From a bacterium (lineage in GTDB: Bacteria > Pseudomonadota > Alphaproteobacteria > Rhizobiales > JAKIUO01), in contig JAAETJ010000180.1 of the NCBI GenBank assembly GCA_024228495.1, positions 1 through 51,314 of the forward strand: a stretch of 51,314 bases of DNA, given 5' to 3'. Shown here one piece after another: positions 34,080 through 43,159 of the stretch. The notes beneath the pieces were generated by a model, which was given only the letters and a program-made list of their open reading frames with translations, made no database searches and was not told where the DNA came from. Position 1 is the stretch's first letter, and every line of letters begins with the position of its first letter. A program made the position numbers and the translations under genes.

Positions 34080-34978
34080 GTCACGGCCTCCTCATGTGAA
34101 TGCTCATAAGATTGATCCTGCTCATCGCCGTGATCATGATGGTGGTGATGCTGGTGCTCAGCTTCCGCTTCCTCGCGGTAGGCGCAGCCATCGCATTCCA
34201 TCATTACGGGTTGGGGCTCGCCTTTAATGATTTCCTTTGCCTGTACGATCCGTTCATCGAGCAGTTCAAAGATTTCATCCTCAAATCCAAAATAGCTGGC
34301 AAGGGAAAAACTGATCTGTGGATATTGGCTTTGCAGGCGGACCACCTGCTTTTTAATGCGTTCCATCAATGTGCCTGAAAACAGATAATAGGGCAGGACA
34401 GCTATTTGCATCATGCCCAGCTTGACTTGACGCTGGACAGCCGTTTCGAGGCGCGGGAAACTGATGCCGGTAAAGGCTGGGTCCACCAGTTCATGCTGGC
34501 TTTCTTCAAATAGATAACGTGAGAGCTTGGCGTTCTCGCCATTGGCGACCCGATCAGAAGAGCCGCGCCCTAGCAAAATAACGCCAGTGGTTTTAGGGTC
34601 AGGCATATCCAACTCCATCATCGCTTTGCGCAAATTGCGTTTGAGGATGGCCAGCAATTTGTCATTGGCACCGAGATGGCGGGCATAGACGAACTCGACA
34701 TTTGGATATTGCTTGCGGGCTTTTTCTATATGATAGGGGATTTCCATTTTTACATGTCCCGCGGCATTGAGGATTAGCGGCACGACAATGACGCGGTCGG
34801 CCCCGTGGGTCGCATTGGCAAGGCCCATATCAACGGTGATGGGTTCGAACTCGATAAAGCACAATTCGATTTTCCAAGAGGGATTGCGGGCCTGCCAGAT
34901 ATTCGTAAATTTCTCTATTTCCTCATTGCCGGCAGCGACGCGCGAGCCATGGCCAACGAGGAGGACAGCGGTTGTCAT
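34076..34978 (-). CDS. cbiX: Sirohydrochlorin cobaltochelatase CbiX with His-rich tail
   Basis: This 300-residue long-form CbiX has two chelatase-like halves: LLVGHGSRVAAGNEEIEKF at the N-terminus and VILLGRGSSDRVANGENAKL near residue 133, with metal/active-site His and Glu residues in GHGS, NAAGHVKMEIPY and the pseudo-repeat. It inserts cobalt into sirohydrochlorin at the start of the cobalt-early route. The C-terminal 40 residues hold MECDGCAYR (a CxxC pair) followed by a run of His, Asp and Glu (HQHHHHHDHGDE), seen in other CbiX and thought to bind metal or an Fe-S cluster. The gene overlaps cobM and cobH by four bases. Confidence 0.94.
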   Translation of the reverse strand: MTTAVLLVGHGSRVAAGNEEIEKFTNIWQARNPSWKIELCFIEFEPITVDMGLANATHGADRVIVVPLILNAAGHVKMEIPYHIEKARKQYPNVEFVYARHLGANDKLLAILKRNLRKAMMELDMPDPKTTGVILLGRGSSDRVANGENAKLSRYLFEESQHELVDPAFTGISFPRLETAVQRQVKLGMMQIAVLPYYLFSGTLMERIKKQVVRLQSQYPQISFSLASYFGFEDEIFELLDERIVQAKEIIKGEPQPVMMECDGCAYREEAEAEHQHHHHHDHGDEQDQSYEHSHEEAVT

Positions 34979-35769
34979 GATTTTCTCTCCTGCAATGCAA
35001 CGCTCTTGCGAAAGCGGTGCGTAAAATTTTTGTCATAGAGCTTTGATTTTGTGAGTTGTGACCAGTCACGAGCGCCAAGCGTTGGGCTGATCACAATCAT
35101 GGCCTGTGACTTGATTTTTGCGGCGCGGCAATCATCATAAAGCGTCTCGATGGTGCTGCGCACAATGACTTCTTCATTGGGCCAGCTGGCTTTGTGAACG
35201 ACCAGCACTGGCGCCTCTGTTTGCCAGCCAGCCTCGATTAGATCGCTCTGGATTTTTTGCACGAGGGTAATGGATAAAAACAGACACAAGGTAGACTGAT
35301 GGCGGGCCAGCGCTACGAGATCTTCACCCGGCGGCATCGGCGTGCGGCCTTCAACGCGGGTCAGGATCACCGTTTGAGTGACCTCTGGCAGGGTCAGGCT
35401 TTCGCCAGCCGCTGCGACCGAAGCCATGGCCGATGAAATACCAGGCACAACACCGCTGTCGATGCCAGCCTTGTCCAGTGGCTGCACCATTTCGATGAGC
35501 GTACCATAGAGTGAGGGATCGCCAGTTTGCAGGCGGATAACGGTTTCATTCTGCCTGGCTTTTTCGATCAGCCAGTTGGTGATCTCTTCCAGCGTCATGC
35601 CTTTGCTGTCGGCAATTTCACAGGCTTTACTGGCCCAGCGCGTCGCGGTGATAGAGACCAGCGATCCGGCGAACAGGATGGCGCCCGCCTTATTGATGAG
35701 ATCACGGCCCTTAACCGTGATCAGATCAGGGTCTCCTGGTCCCGCTCCCACAAACCATACTTTACTCAT
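34975..35769 (-). CDS. cobM: Precorrin-4 / cobalt-precorrin-4 C11-methyltransferase
   Basis: This 264-residue methylase (CobM/CbiF) has VWFVGAGPGDPDLITVKGRD at the N-terminus, ILFAGSLV near residue 35, RLQTGDPSLYGTLIEMVQPL near 86 and VPGISSAMASVAAAGESLTL near 117, followed by ILTRVEGRTPMP. The start at 35769 gives the normal N-terminus; the longer frame to 35808 adds nothing homologous. About 215 bp separate it from the cbiM-like gene and contain only a REP-like scrap near 35940. Confidence 0.95.
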   Translation of the reverse strand: MSKVWFVGAGPGDPDLITVKGRDLINKAGAILFAGSLVSITATRWASKACEIADSKGMTLEEITNWLIEKARQNETVIRLQTGDPSLYGTLIEMVQPLDKAGIDSGVVPGISSAMASVAAAGESLTLPEVTQTVILTRVEGRTPMPPGEDLVALARHQSTLCLFLSITLVQKIQSDLIEAGWQTEAPVLVVHKASWPNEEVIVRSTIETLYDDCRAAKIKSQAMIVISPTLGARDWSQLTKSKLYDKNFTHRFRKSVALQERKS

Positions 35770-35985
35770 GTGAAACTTTCTGTAGTTACCACGTCGGATA
35801 TTCATCAAAAAATGTCATTTCCGCGAAGGTGGGAAACCAAACGGCTATCCACTTGCTCTTTGTTCAAAATACCAAAATACTAGCTGCGCGCCTGCAAGTA
35901 AGTTTTGGAGACAGTGCTTGCAGATGGTCGCTTGGGTCCCTGCCACTGCGGGGATGACGTTTGTTGGATATGTCGATTGAGACAT

Positions 35986-36663
35986 CTACGTTTCCAGAAA
36001 CAGCCGTTTCTCAACAGCTATACTACCTTTGAGGTCGTGGAATGATTTGGCGATGGCCAGCGCGGCCAGATCGACCAGTGGCTCTATGATGATGACGCTC
36101 ATATAGGCGGTGCCGAACAGGGCAACACCAGCAAGTGTTTCAGCGCCAAAGCCTTGACCGTAAAACGCCCAGAACGCTACCCAGGTGACGATGCCGCCCT
36201 GATAAGCGGTGGAGAGTGCGAGCGCTTGCTTATATTCGATATCCTTATATGCGGTTTTGGCCGGGATGATTTTTTTGGCCAGCAAAGACATGGCAAATAG
36301 TGGTACTAGCAGGGTGGTGAGATTGATACCATATTGCGGCAGATCAAGTGGTGCGAACAAAAAGCCCTGCAGCGCCAGACCAAGGCCAAGGCCAATCGCG
36401 GTTGAGGCAACCCCAAAGATCAGGAACAAGGTGGAGCCCATGATCAGATGCACCTCTGAAACCCCGGCGGGGTGATGGGGCAAAACCTGAAAATAGCAAA
36501 ATACGGCAATGGTCGTGAATAGACTGCGCAGAGCAAGCGAAAGAACACCGTCTTTTTTTATGGTTTCCAGCGTGAGTTTGCCAGCAAAGCCAACAGCGGC
36601 AATGGCGGTTCCATAGCTAAGGGTCATTTTGGCGACATCGACGACACCTGGTTCAATATGCAT
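35986..36663 (-). CDS. CbiM-family cobalt transporter S component (alphaproteobacterial type)
   Basis: This 225-residue membrane protein has about six TM helices and starts MHIEPGVVDVAKM, like CbiM-related ECF permeases whose N-terminal Met-His contributes to the metal site. Further marks are LPHHPAGVSEVHLIMGSTLF near residue 60 and LDLPQYGINLTTLLVPLFA near 105. Family knowledge: CbiM/NikM bind Co2+ or Ni2+ and normally work with CbiQ and CbiO. None of those partners is encoded next to it, so it may act with distant partners or as a solitary importer. It lies between cobB and cobM in the riboswitch-controlled operon, fitting cobalt supply. Confidence 0.82.
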   Translation of the reverse strand: MHIEPGVVDVAKMTLSYGTAIAAVGFAGKLTLETIKKDGVLSLALRSLFTTIAVFCYFQVLPHHPAGVSEVHLIMGSTLFLIFGVASTAIGLGLGLALQGFLFAPLDLPQYGINLTTLLVPLFAMSLLAKKIIPAKTAYKDIEYKQALALSTAYQGGIVTWVAFWAFYGQGFGAETLAGVALFGTAYMSVIIIEPLVDLAALAIAKSFHDLKGSIAVEKRLFLET

Positions 36664-36674
36664 GATGTTCTCCT

Positions 36675-38006
36675 TTAGTTTGATGAGGATTGATTTGAGG
36701 ATGCAAACAGTTTTGTTGCGGCCATTGGATTGGATGGAAAATAGAGATGAAGATAAGAGGCATTGAGCCTTAAATCCCGAAATACGGGTTCGCCGGTGCG
36801 GCCCTTGCGCGCGCCCACACTCAAAGCGATGGGTTCAAGCGGGCTGTCGAGTTTTGAATAGTGATAGGTATGGCCGCGTAATTTTCCCTCAGGTAAATCA
36901 ATGGCATGCATGCCAAGATTTGACAGTCTTTTTTGCATTTTCGCATGACCTGGCATCAATCCGACGAGTTCGGCGCTGGCCCCTTCTTTATTCGTGAGTT
37001 GATCAAACAGGTAGAGCATTCCGCCACATTCCGCATGGATCGGCTTGCCTTGTTTGTGATGTGTACGGATGGCCTTCAACATGGGAGCATTTGCAGCCAA
37101 TTTATCCAGATGTAATTCAGGATATCCACCGGGTAGATAAAGAGCATCGGCATCAGGTAACTGCTGATCGTTGAGCGGTGAGAAAAATAACAACTCAGCA
37201 CCTTCGTCCCGTAATAGATCAAGATTGGCGTGATAGAGAAAAGAAAACGAGTCGTCCTGGGCAATAGCGATGCGCAACCCTTCCAGCTGATTGGAGGGGG
37301 CTTCCAGGTTCGGGGACTTGAATAAAACGGGAGCTGGTGTAAATTTTTGAATGTCTTTCAAAGACAGGGCAGCCAGTGCGATACGATTGTCGAGATCATC
37401 AATCTCTTTGGCTTGCACAATTCCCAAATGGCGGCTGGGCAGAGCAATCTCTTCATTGCGCGGCAACCAGCCAAGCATGTTGAGGCCATCAGGCAGGCAT
37501 TCTTCGAGCATTTCGAAGTGGCTGTCAGAGGCAACCTGGTTGGCGAACACACCCGCAAATGGCAGATCAGAACGATAGGTCGCCAGACCATGGGCCAGCG
37601 CGCCAAATGTCTGGGCCATGGCGCTGCCATTTATGACGGCCAGTACGGGGATATTGAAAAGCGTTGCGAGATCAGCGCTTGATTTTTCTCCATCAAACAG
37701 CCCCATCACCCCTTCAATTAGGATGAGATCGGCAGTGCCAGAGGCCTTATAAAGTAGATCGCGGCAATGTTGTTTGCCGCCCATCCACAAATCGAGCTGA
37801 TAGACGGGATTGCCGGAGGCTTGTTCAAGGATCATGGGATCGAGAAAATCGGGTCCTGTTTTGAACACATGCACGACTTGACCGGCATCGCGATAATGAC
37901 GCGCAAGTGCGGCGGTAACCGTGGTTTTTCCCTGGCCCGAAGCTGGAGCGGCGATAAACAAAGCGGGGCATTGTCTCGTTGAGGTGTTAAGGGGAGGTGA
38001 GCTCAT
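36675..38006 (-). CDS. cobB: Cobyrinic acid a,c-diamide synthase
   Basis: This 443-residue glutamine-dependent amidase (CobB/CbiA) amidates the a and c side chains. It has the P-loop-like LFIAAPASGQGKTTVTAALA near the N-terminus, KTGPDFLDPMILEQASG near residue 50, LILIEGVMGLFDGE near 95, and a C-terminal glutaminase domain with DALYLPGGYPELHLDKLA near 286 and the nucleophile Cys in PIHAECGGMLYL near 318. In the cobalt-early route it would act on cobyrinic acid that already holds cobalt. The gene overlaps cobO by four bases. Confidence 0.96.
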   Translation of the reverse strand: MSSPPLNTSTRQCPALFIAAPASGQGKTTVTAALARHYRDAGQVVHVFKTGPDFLDPMILEQASGNPVYQLDLWMGGKQHCRDLLYKASGTADLILIEGVMGLFDGEKSSADLATLFNIPVLAVINGSAMAQTFGALAHGLATYRSDLPFAGVFANQVASDSHFEMLEECLPDGLNMLGWLPRNEEIALPSRHLGIVQAKEIDDLDNRIALAALSLKDIQKFTPAPVLFKSPNLEAPSNQLEGLRIAIAQDDSFSFLYHANLDLLRDEGAELLFFSPLNDQQLPDADALYLPGGYPELHLDKLAANAPMLKAIRTHHKQGKPIHAECGGMLYLFDQLTNKEGASAELVGLMPGHAKMQKRLSNLGMHAIDLPEGKLRGHTYHYSKLDSPLEPIALSVGARKGRTGEPVFRDLRLNASYLHLYFPSNPMAATKLFASSNQSSSN

Positions 38007-38605
38007 AGATCGATCCCTTTTTGCGCTTTTATGCCATCACGGTAAGCATGCTTTTTATCGACCAGTTCGGTGACCGTATCGGCAGCTTCAACCAGCGCCG
38101 ATAGCGCCCCGCGCCCTGTCACCACCACATGCTGCATGGCGGGACGTGCTTTGAGATCGGTCAGCACCTTGTCCATGTCCAGCCATTTATAGCGCAAGGG
38201 ATAGGTCAACTCGTCCAGAACAATGAGATCATAGGAGGGATCATGCAGCATTTCGCGGGCGACATCCCAGCCTTTTTCGGCGGTTTGTTTGTCTTTTTCA
38301 AGGTTCTGGGTTTCCCAGGTAAAGCCCTCGCCCAGCACATGCCAGATGACGTTCGGATGGTTCTTGAAGAAACTTTCTTCTCCCGTATTGGAGCTGCCTT
38401 TGATGAATTGGGCAACCCCCACATTCATGCCATGACCAAGTGCGCGCGCGATCATACCAAAGGCTGAACTTGATTTGCCTTTGCCATTGCCGGTGAGCAC
38501 GAGAAGCAGGCCCTGTTCGCGGTTGGCGCGATTAATGCCATCGTCCACGACCCTTTTCTTGCGCGCCATTTTTGTCTGATGTTTTTTTTGCGTTTCAGCG
38601 CTCAT
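38003..38605 (-). CDS. cobO: Corrinoid adenosyltransferase
   Basis: This 200-residue enzyme (CobO/CobA/BtuR type) transfers the adenosyl group from ATP to Co(I) corrinoids. Marks are GLLLVLTGNGKGKSSSAFGM near residue 30 (P-loop), VAQFIKGSSNTGEESFF near 62, DLIVLDELTYPLRYKWL near 125 and VVVTGRGALSALVEAADTVT near 158. The ATG at 38605 with GGGGGAC upstream gives the usual length. The frame stays open for another 49 codons to a TTG at 38752, within the riboswitch leader. It is the first gene after the riboswitch. Confidence 0.94.
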   Translation of the reverse strand: MSAETQKKHQTKMARKKRVVDDGINRANREQGLLLVLTGNGKGKSSSAFGMIARALGHGMNVGVAQFIKGSSNTGEESFFKNHPNVIWHVLGEGFTWETQNLEKDKQTAEKGWDVAREMLHDPSYDLIVLDELTYPLRYKWLDMDKVLTDLKARPAMQHVVVTGRGALSALVEAADTVTELVDKKHAYRDGIKAQKGIDL

Positions 38606-38842
38606 CAAATTGTCCCCCGGATTGAAGCCGTGGGCGAAATGAACGCCAACATCGTCAACGAGCTTCGAGAGATCATTGCCGCAGGGGAGTGAATACAAAT
38701 GCCCATCATACTCTTCCTTTATCACGCCGCCCGCGCGATTGAGTGCCACCAAAGATTGATGTTTGAAGAGTGTTCCAAAGCAAGGAGATTATGAATCATA
38801 ATCTGCCAGCCTCGGCAATGCCCTCCGCATGCCAACCGTAAA

Positions 38843-39040
38843 GCTTCGGGCCGGTCTCCGGGCTCATGAGGGGGCAAAATCATGACCAGACAGACCGCCT
38901 TCCCATATCCATGGATACAGTGGCTTCGTGATCTGTCAAACCTCACCTACCGTTGCGGGGGCAGCGCTGGAATTGCCTGTATATATACAAGGCGTGCCAG
39001 CTTCCCATTTCATCCTCCCAAAAACCATCAAGAGGAAACC
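38843..39040 (-). promoter_or_regulatory. Cobalamin riboswitch controlling the cob operon
   Basis: On the minus strand the order of conserved blocks is that of the AdoCbl riboswitch: a start near 39040, GGGAAGCTGG near 39006, a hairpin GCCTTGTATATATACAGGC, CCAGCGCTGCCCCCGCAACG near 38965, AGCCACTGT near 38925, GGGAAGGCGG near 38905, and the B12 box GAGCCCGGAGACCGGCC at 38849-38865. It lies about 240 bases ahead of the cobO start. Downstream, AGATTAT and ATAATCT (about 38790-38810) form a small hairpin that may belong to the expression platform. High B12 is expected to lower expression of the whole cluster. Confidence 0.93.
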
Positions 39041-39182
39041 TGAAGCGGATAGATGAAAACTAGGTGAAGGGAAAGGGACTGTCAACACGCAATAAAGCTC
39101 CTTTTTGCAGTGATTTTTCGATGTTGATAATTTATCGTTTGTACTCAATGACTTGGCGTGTTGTAGAATGTTGCGCACCTGC

Positions 39183-39866
39183 CTATTGTGTGCTTGTTGT
39201 AGCAGAGCGGGTGTCTTTGGACCACATGGCTTGTGTGCCGGTTTTGTTGAAACGGATATAGTTCATCTTGTGGGTTTGCATGGTAAAATGCAACGGGTTG
39301 TTCCGAGGTTTCAGGAATGGCAGGGCATTGTCGGGTGAGGCGGTATTGAGGCGCAGTTCAAATTTATAATCGCCCGCTTCAAAATCCAGAATACGGTTGA
39401 TCTTCTCGTCGGCGCGCGGCACGAATTGCATGGGCTTGGAAAAGCTTGTTTTGCCAAGCAGCGCAACGGGCATAAAAGGCGTTTTGGGGCTTTGTCCCCA
39501 GGTGCCCAGATGCGCTGCATAAAACTTTTTGGTCTTGCCGGTGCGCGGATTGGTGACATTGAGGTCAATAGACAGAACGGTGCCGGTGCGTGCACCATCA
39601 TTGGCGAGTGTTAAGGGCACGATGAATACTTCAAAGGGGTGTTCGGGGCTGTTGGGATCAGTATAGGCGATGCGCGGCGGCACATAGGCAGCGAAATCAG
39701 CCGAACGCACAACGGTTTCATAGAAACTATAGCCCGAAAACATCAAGGCAAAAGCCGAGATGATGGTGGCGAACAATCCGGCATGGGAGATTTCCGATGC
39801 GCCTCTGGCCTGATCAACGGCTTCATTTATAAACTGATCTGTTTTATTGCGTCTGAATAATGCCAT
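39183..39866 (-). CDS. Single-TM protein of unknown function
   Basis: This 227-residue protein has a cytoplasmic N-terminus (MALFRRNKTDQFINEAVDQA), a TM helix around residues 29-50 and a soluble extracytoplasmic part that reads like a beta-rich domain (EVFIVPLTLANDGARTGTVL near residue 79, then TNPRTGKTKKFYAAHLGTWG). I do not recognise a family. A good AGGGAGA site precedes the ATG at 39866. It lies between the riboswitch and rnhA, and the gap of 86 bp to rnhA leaves its promoter undecided. Its 3' end is about 140 bp from the start of the riboswitch. Confidence 0.7.
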   Translation of the reverse strand: MALFRRNKTDQFINEAVDQARGASEISHAGLFATIISAFALMFSGYSFYETVVRSADFAAYVPPRIAYTDPNSPEHPFEVFIVPLTLANDGARTGTVLSIDLNVTNPRTGKTKKFYAAHLGTWGQSPKTPFMPVALLGKTSFSKPMQFVPRADEKINRILDFEAGDYKFELRLNTASPDNALPFLKPRNNPLHFTMQTHKMNYIRFNKTGTQAMWSKDTRSATTSTQ

Positions 39867-39952
39867 TTTTATCTCCCTGTAAGCCTGTCAGATTTAATCG
39901 ATATATATAGGATCGAATGTGGTCGCATTGCGGATACGGCCGACAAGAGAAC

Positions 39953-40873
39953 CTAGCCTAAAAGTACTTTTTTGATGATTGCGCAAAGATTGTCGAGCTG
40001 CTTGTCGTCATATGCCTCCGCCGGGCTGTGTCCCCATGCAGGGCCGGGCCAGGCCAGATCATCATCATGGCGGGCAATGATATGAATGTGCAATTGCTCC
40101 ACAATATTGCCAAGCGCACCTACATTCAGCTTCTGCGGTCGAAACAGCTCTTCCATGGCCGTCGAGACCTGGCGTATTTCGCGCATCAGAACGAGGCTGT
40201 CAGCTTCTGACAGATCAGTGATCTCGCTCATATTCTGGGCTTGCGGTATGAGGATCAGCCAGGGATAATGATGATCGTTGATCAAGCGCACGGTACATAA
40301 TTTGAGCGAGCCAATTTCAACGCTATCGGCTGCGAGGCGTGGATCAAGTTCGAAGCTTGCGTCAATCGAAAAGGTGGGCGGAGTGCCACTTTCGATTATT
40401 TCAGGGGATGGCTCTCCGGCCAGGGTTTCCTTGAGCCCCATGCCAGCCAGCTCATCGGCACGCTCGTTTTCGGGGTGCCCGGCGTGGCCTTTGACCCAGT
40501 GCCAGGTGACATCGTGATGGGTACGCGCTTCATCCAGCTCTTGCCATAGATCTGCGTTTTTGACTGGCTTTTTGGCCGCCGTTTTCCAGCCACGGCGCTT
40601 CCAGCCGTGGATCCATTCGGTGATGCCCTTGCGCACATAGGTGCTGTCGGTGTGCAGATTGATTGTGCTGCGCTGTTCTGGATATTCCAAAGCCTTGATG
40701 GCGGCCATCAGCTCCATGCGATTATTGGTGGTGTCGCGCTCGCCGCCTCTTATTTCGCGGCGCTGCTCGGTACCAAACATCATGGTAGCACCCCAGCCAC
40801 CCGGGCCCGGATTTCCCGAACAGGCGCCATCCGTGTAGATCACTACATCTGTTGAAAGCTGTTGATTGTTCAT
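39953..40873 (-). CDS. rnhA: Ribonuclease HI fused to a HIT-family domain
   Basis: This 306-residue two-domain protein has RNase HI at residues 1-150: [16 protein letters not shown] (first Asp), [13 protein letters not shown] (Glu), LHTDSTYV (Asp) and [11 protein letters not shown] (last Asp), so all four metal-binding carboxylates are present. Residues 165-300 match the alphaproteobacterial HIT family: [51 protein letters not shown] and AWPGPAWG. RNase HI cuts RNA in RNA-DNA hybrids, while HIT proteins hydrolyse nucleotide derivatives. The two are separate proteins in the cases I know. There is no stop or frameshift between the domains in the sequence given. The gene overlaps thrB as ATGA. 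Confidence 0.92.
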   Translation of the reverse strand: MNNQQLSTDVVIYTDGACSGNPGPGGWGATMMFGTEQRREIRGGERDTTNNRMELMAAIKALEYPEQRSTINLHTDSTYVRKGITEWIHGWKRRGWKTAAKKPVKNADLWQELDEARTHHDVTWHWVKGHAGHPENERADELAGMGLKETLAGEPSPEIIESGTPPTFSIDASFELDPRLAADSVEIGSLKLCTVRLINDHHYPWLILIPQAQNMSEITDLSEADSLVLMREIRQVSTAMEELFRPQKLNVGALGNIVEQLHIHIIARHDDDLAWPGPAWGHSPAEAYDDKQLDNLCAIIKKVLLG

Positions 40874-41835
40874 TTGCCAAATCCATATTCACTGACGTTT
40901 TTAATCTGCTGGTGAAAGAGCAATTTGCGCAAATACTCACGCGGGTCATGGCGATTGACCAGCGCGTCAGCGGGCGTGTTGATCCAATCATAGATACGGG
41001 TCAGCAAGAAGCGCAAAGCCGCGCCGCGGGCCAGCAGGGGCAACGCTTGAAGCTCTTGTTCTTGCAAAGGTCGTGTCTGCTCATAGCCTGACAACAGCGC
41101 GCGTGCATTGGTCATGTTAAAACTGCAATCGCTTTCAAAGCACCAGGCATTGAGACAAACCGCCAGATCGTAGCTGAGAAAATCATTGCAGGCAAAATAA
41201 AAATCGATGAGGCCCGATAAATTATCATCCAGAAAAAAAACATTATCGGGGAACAGGTCTGCATGAATGATGCCGGTGGGCAGATCTTTAGGCCAGTTGT
41301 TTTCCAGAAATGCCATCTCGGCGGTAATGACTTCGTGCAAGCCAGGATGAATGTTATCTACGCCATCCCCGCATTTTTCAAACAAAGGCCGCCAGTCCCC
41401 AACCGCAAGAGTATTAGGCCGGGCCATCTCAAAGTCTGCGCCCGCTATATGCATGGCACCTAGCGCCGTGCCAAGTCCGGCGCAATGGGCACGTTTGGGG
41501 CGGTTCACCGAGAAGCCGTCGAGAAAGGTCACCATCACGGCAGGGCAGCCCGACAAGGTTTTAAGAACCTGACCATTTTTGTCTTCAACAGGCAAAGGGC
41601 AGGAAATATCATGAGTTGCCAGATGCTCCATCAGTCCGAGGAAAAACGGCAGATCTTTGGTCTCCACGAGTTTTTCGTAGAGTGTCAAAATGTAGGAGGT
41701 TTTGGAGGTACGCACCAGATAGTTGGTATTTTGAACGCCCTCGGCGATGCCCTTGTAGCTATGTAATTCGCCCACATCATAGTCGGCTAGAAACGAGCGA
41801 AGATCATCATCGGCAATTTGCGTATAGACAGCCAG
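40870..41835 (-). CDS. thrB: Homoserine kinase, apparently with a CTG start
   Basis: This enzyme of about 321 residues is the APH-fold homoserine kinase of threonine synthesis. It has [18 protein letters not shown] near residue 25, [18 protein letters not shown] near 200 (catalytic Asp and metal Asn), [20 protein letters not shown] after it, and [14 protein letters not shown] near 265. The conserved beginning [20 protein letters not shown] lies upstream of any ATG, GTG or TTG. The frame is closed by a TGA five codons further up, and the only candidate with a ribosome site (GGAGA, six bases before) is a CTG at 41833-41835 (ATT is the other possibility). Starting at the internal GTG at 41775 would delete conserved residues. 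It sits in an ispH-thrB-rnhA operon. Confidence 0.9.
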   Translation of the reverse strand: MAVYTQIADDDLRSFLADYDVGELHSYKGIAEGVQNTNYLVRTSKTSYILTLYEKLVETKDLPFFLGLMEHLATHDISCPLPVEDKNGQVLKTLSGCPAVMVTFLDGFSVNRPKRAHCAGLGTALGAMHIAGADFEMARPNTLAVGDWRPLFEKCGDGVDNIHPGLHEVITAEMAFLENNWPKDLPTGIIHADLFPDNVFFLDDNLSGLIDFYFACNDFLSYDLAVCLNAWCFESDCSFNMTNARALLSGYEQTRPLQEQELQALPLLARGAALRFLLTRIYDWINTPADALVNRHDPREYLRKLLFHQQIKNVSEYGFGK

Positions 41836-41862
41836 ATCAATTCTCCATCAATTCAATTGGAT

Positions 41863-42906
41863 TTAACTCTGTGGGGTTTCGTGTTTTTGGTTTAGTTCTT
41901 TGGGCAGCTTGAAGGCGATGTCTTCGTTTGCCGTTGTGATGGTTTCTACGCTAATTTGATAGCGCTTTTCAAAGTTTTCGATGATTTCATCAACAAGCAC
42001 ATCTGGGGCCGATGCCCCTGCCGAGATCCCCAGCACATTAACGCCCGCAAATGATGCCCAGTCAATATCGCTGGCTCGTTGTACCAGCACGGCATTGGTG
42101 CAGCCCGAGCGGGAGGCTACTTCCACAAGACGCATGGAGTTAGAGCTATTGGGGGCACCAACAATCAAAAATGCGTCGCAGCGATGGGCAATGGCTTTGA
42201 CGGCTTGCTGACGGTTGGTGGTAGCATAGCAGATATCGTCTTTGCGAGGTGCTTTAATCCCGGGAAAGCGCGTCATGAGGATATCGATGATTTCTTTGGT
42301 ATCATCAAGCGACAGGGTTGTCTGGGTGATATAGGCAAGTGGCGCGTCGGATTTTGGTGTAAACTGGTGCGCATCAGCTGCTGTTTCGACCAGTGATACA
42401 GCCCCGAGCGGTAATTGGCCCATCGTGCCTATTACCTCGGGATGTCTAGCGTGACCGATGAGGATAGTTTTGCGACCATCACTAAAATGGCGTTCGGCTT
42501 CGCGGTGGACTTTTGAAACGAGCGGGCAGGTGGCATCGAGGTAAAATAATTTGCGTTGACGGGCCGCGACAGGTACGGATTTAGGTACGCCATGAGCTGA
42601 AAAAATCACCAGCGCACCATCGTCTGGCACCTCGCTAAGCTCTTCCACAAACACGGCCCCCTTTTTCTTCAGGTTATTCACCACATAGCGATTATGGACG
42701 ATCTCGTGGCGCACATAGACGGGCGCCCCATATTGCTGCAGGGCCTTTTCGACGATCTGAATGGCACGATCAACCCCGGCGCAAAATCCACGAGGTTTGC
42801 ACAATAAAATTTTCAAGGGAGAGCTTATGGGCTCCTGGCATGGCATAAAGCTGTACTCGCTGATTAATAGTGACTGGTCATATTCGCATGCCAAAAACTG
42901 TGACAT
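41863..42906 (-). CDS. ispH: 4-hydroxy-3-methylbut-2-enyl diphosphate reductase
   Basis: This is the last enzyme of the MEP isoprenoid pathway, with a [4Fe-4S] cluster. Its three cluster Cys are visible in [15 protein letters not shown] (near residue 40), [19 protein letters not shown] (near 124) and [14 protein letters not shown] (near 222). [24 protein letters not shown] and [15 protein letters not shown] are also standard. The frame allows a start at 42906 or at the Met of MPCQEPIS (42846); the second gives a more typical N-terminus, though neither has a strong ribosome site. It is the first gene of the operon with thrB and rnhA. Confidence 0.96.
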   Translation of the reverse strand: MSQFLACEYDQSLLISEYSFMPCQEPISSPLKILLCKPRGFCAGVDRAIQIVEKALQQYGAPVYVRHEIVHNRYVVNNLKKKGAVFVEELSEVPDDGALVIFSAHGVPKSVPVAARQRKLFYLDATCPLVSKVHREAERHFSDGRKTILIGHARHPEVIGTMGQLPLGAVSLVETAADAHQFTPKSDAPLAYITQTTLSLDDTKEIIDILMTRFPGIKAPRKDDICYATTNRQQAVKAIAHRCDAFLIVGAPNSSNSMRLVEVASRSGCTNAVLVQRASDIDWASFAGVNVLGISAGASAPDVLVDEIIENFEKRYQISVETITTANEDIAFKLPKELNQKHETPQS

Positions 42907-43159
42907 ACAAGTTCCATATTTACCATATTTACCATGATTTATATAGCTATAGAGAAATCGTCCTTTGATGGCTTGCGGGAGGGGAGGCTCGCTGGTAGAA
43001 AGTTGATCTTAACAAAAACGTCAGTTTTGTCATGTAATGCGGTTTGTTTAGGTTGGCGTAACCATAATAGGTTATTATTGCCACCATGTTGCAATCGTGC
43101 AGTAGTAAATCTGTTGTCAATTATGGGAACGAGGGTGCAGGATTATTCCTGAAACAAGC

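Noticed and set aside
35935-35960. REP-like element between cobM and the cbiM-like gene
   Set aside because: Only a fragment (CCTGCCACTGCGGGGATGAC) resembling intergenic repeats is present, without a clear second arm.
38606-38752. Extension of CobO by 49 residues to a TTG
   Set aside because: The ATG at 38605 has a better ribosome site and gives the usual family length. The extension is kept only as a finding.
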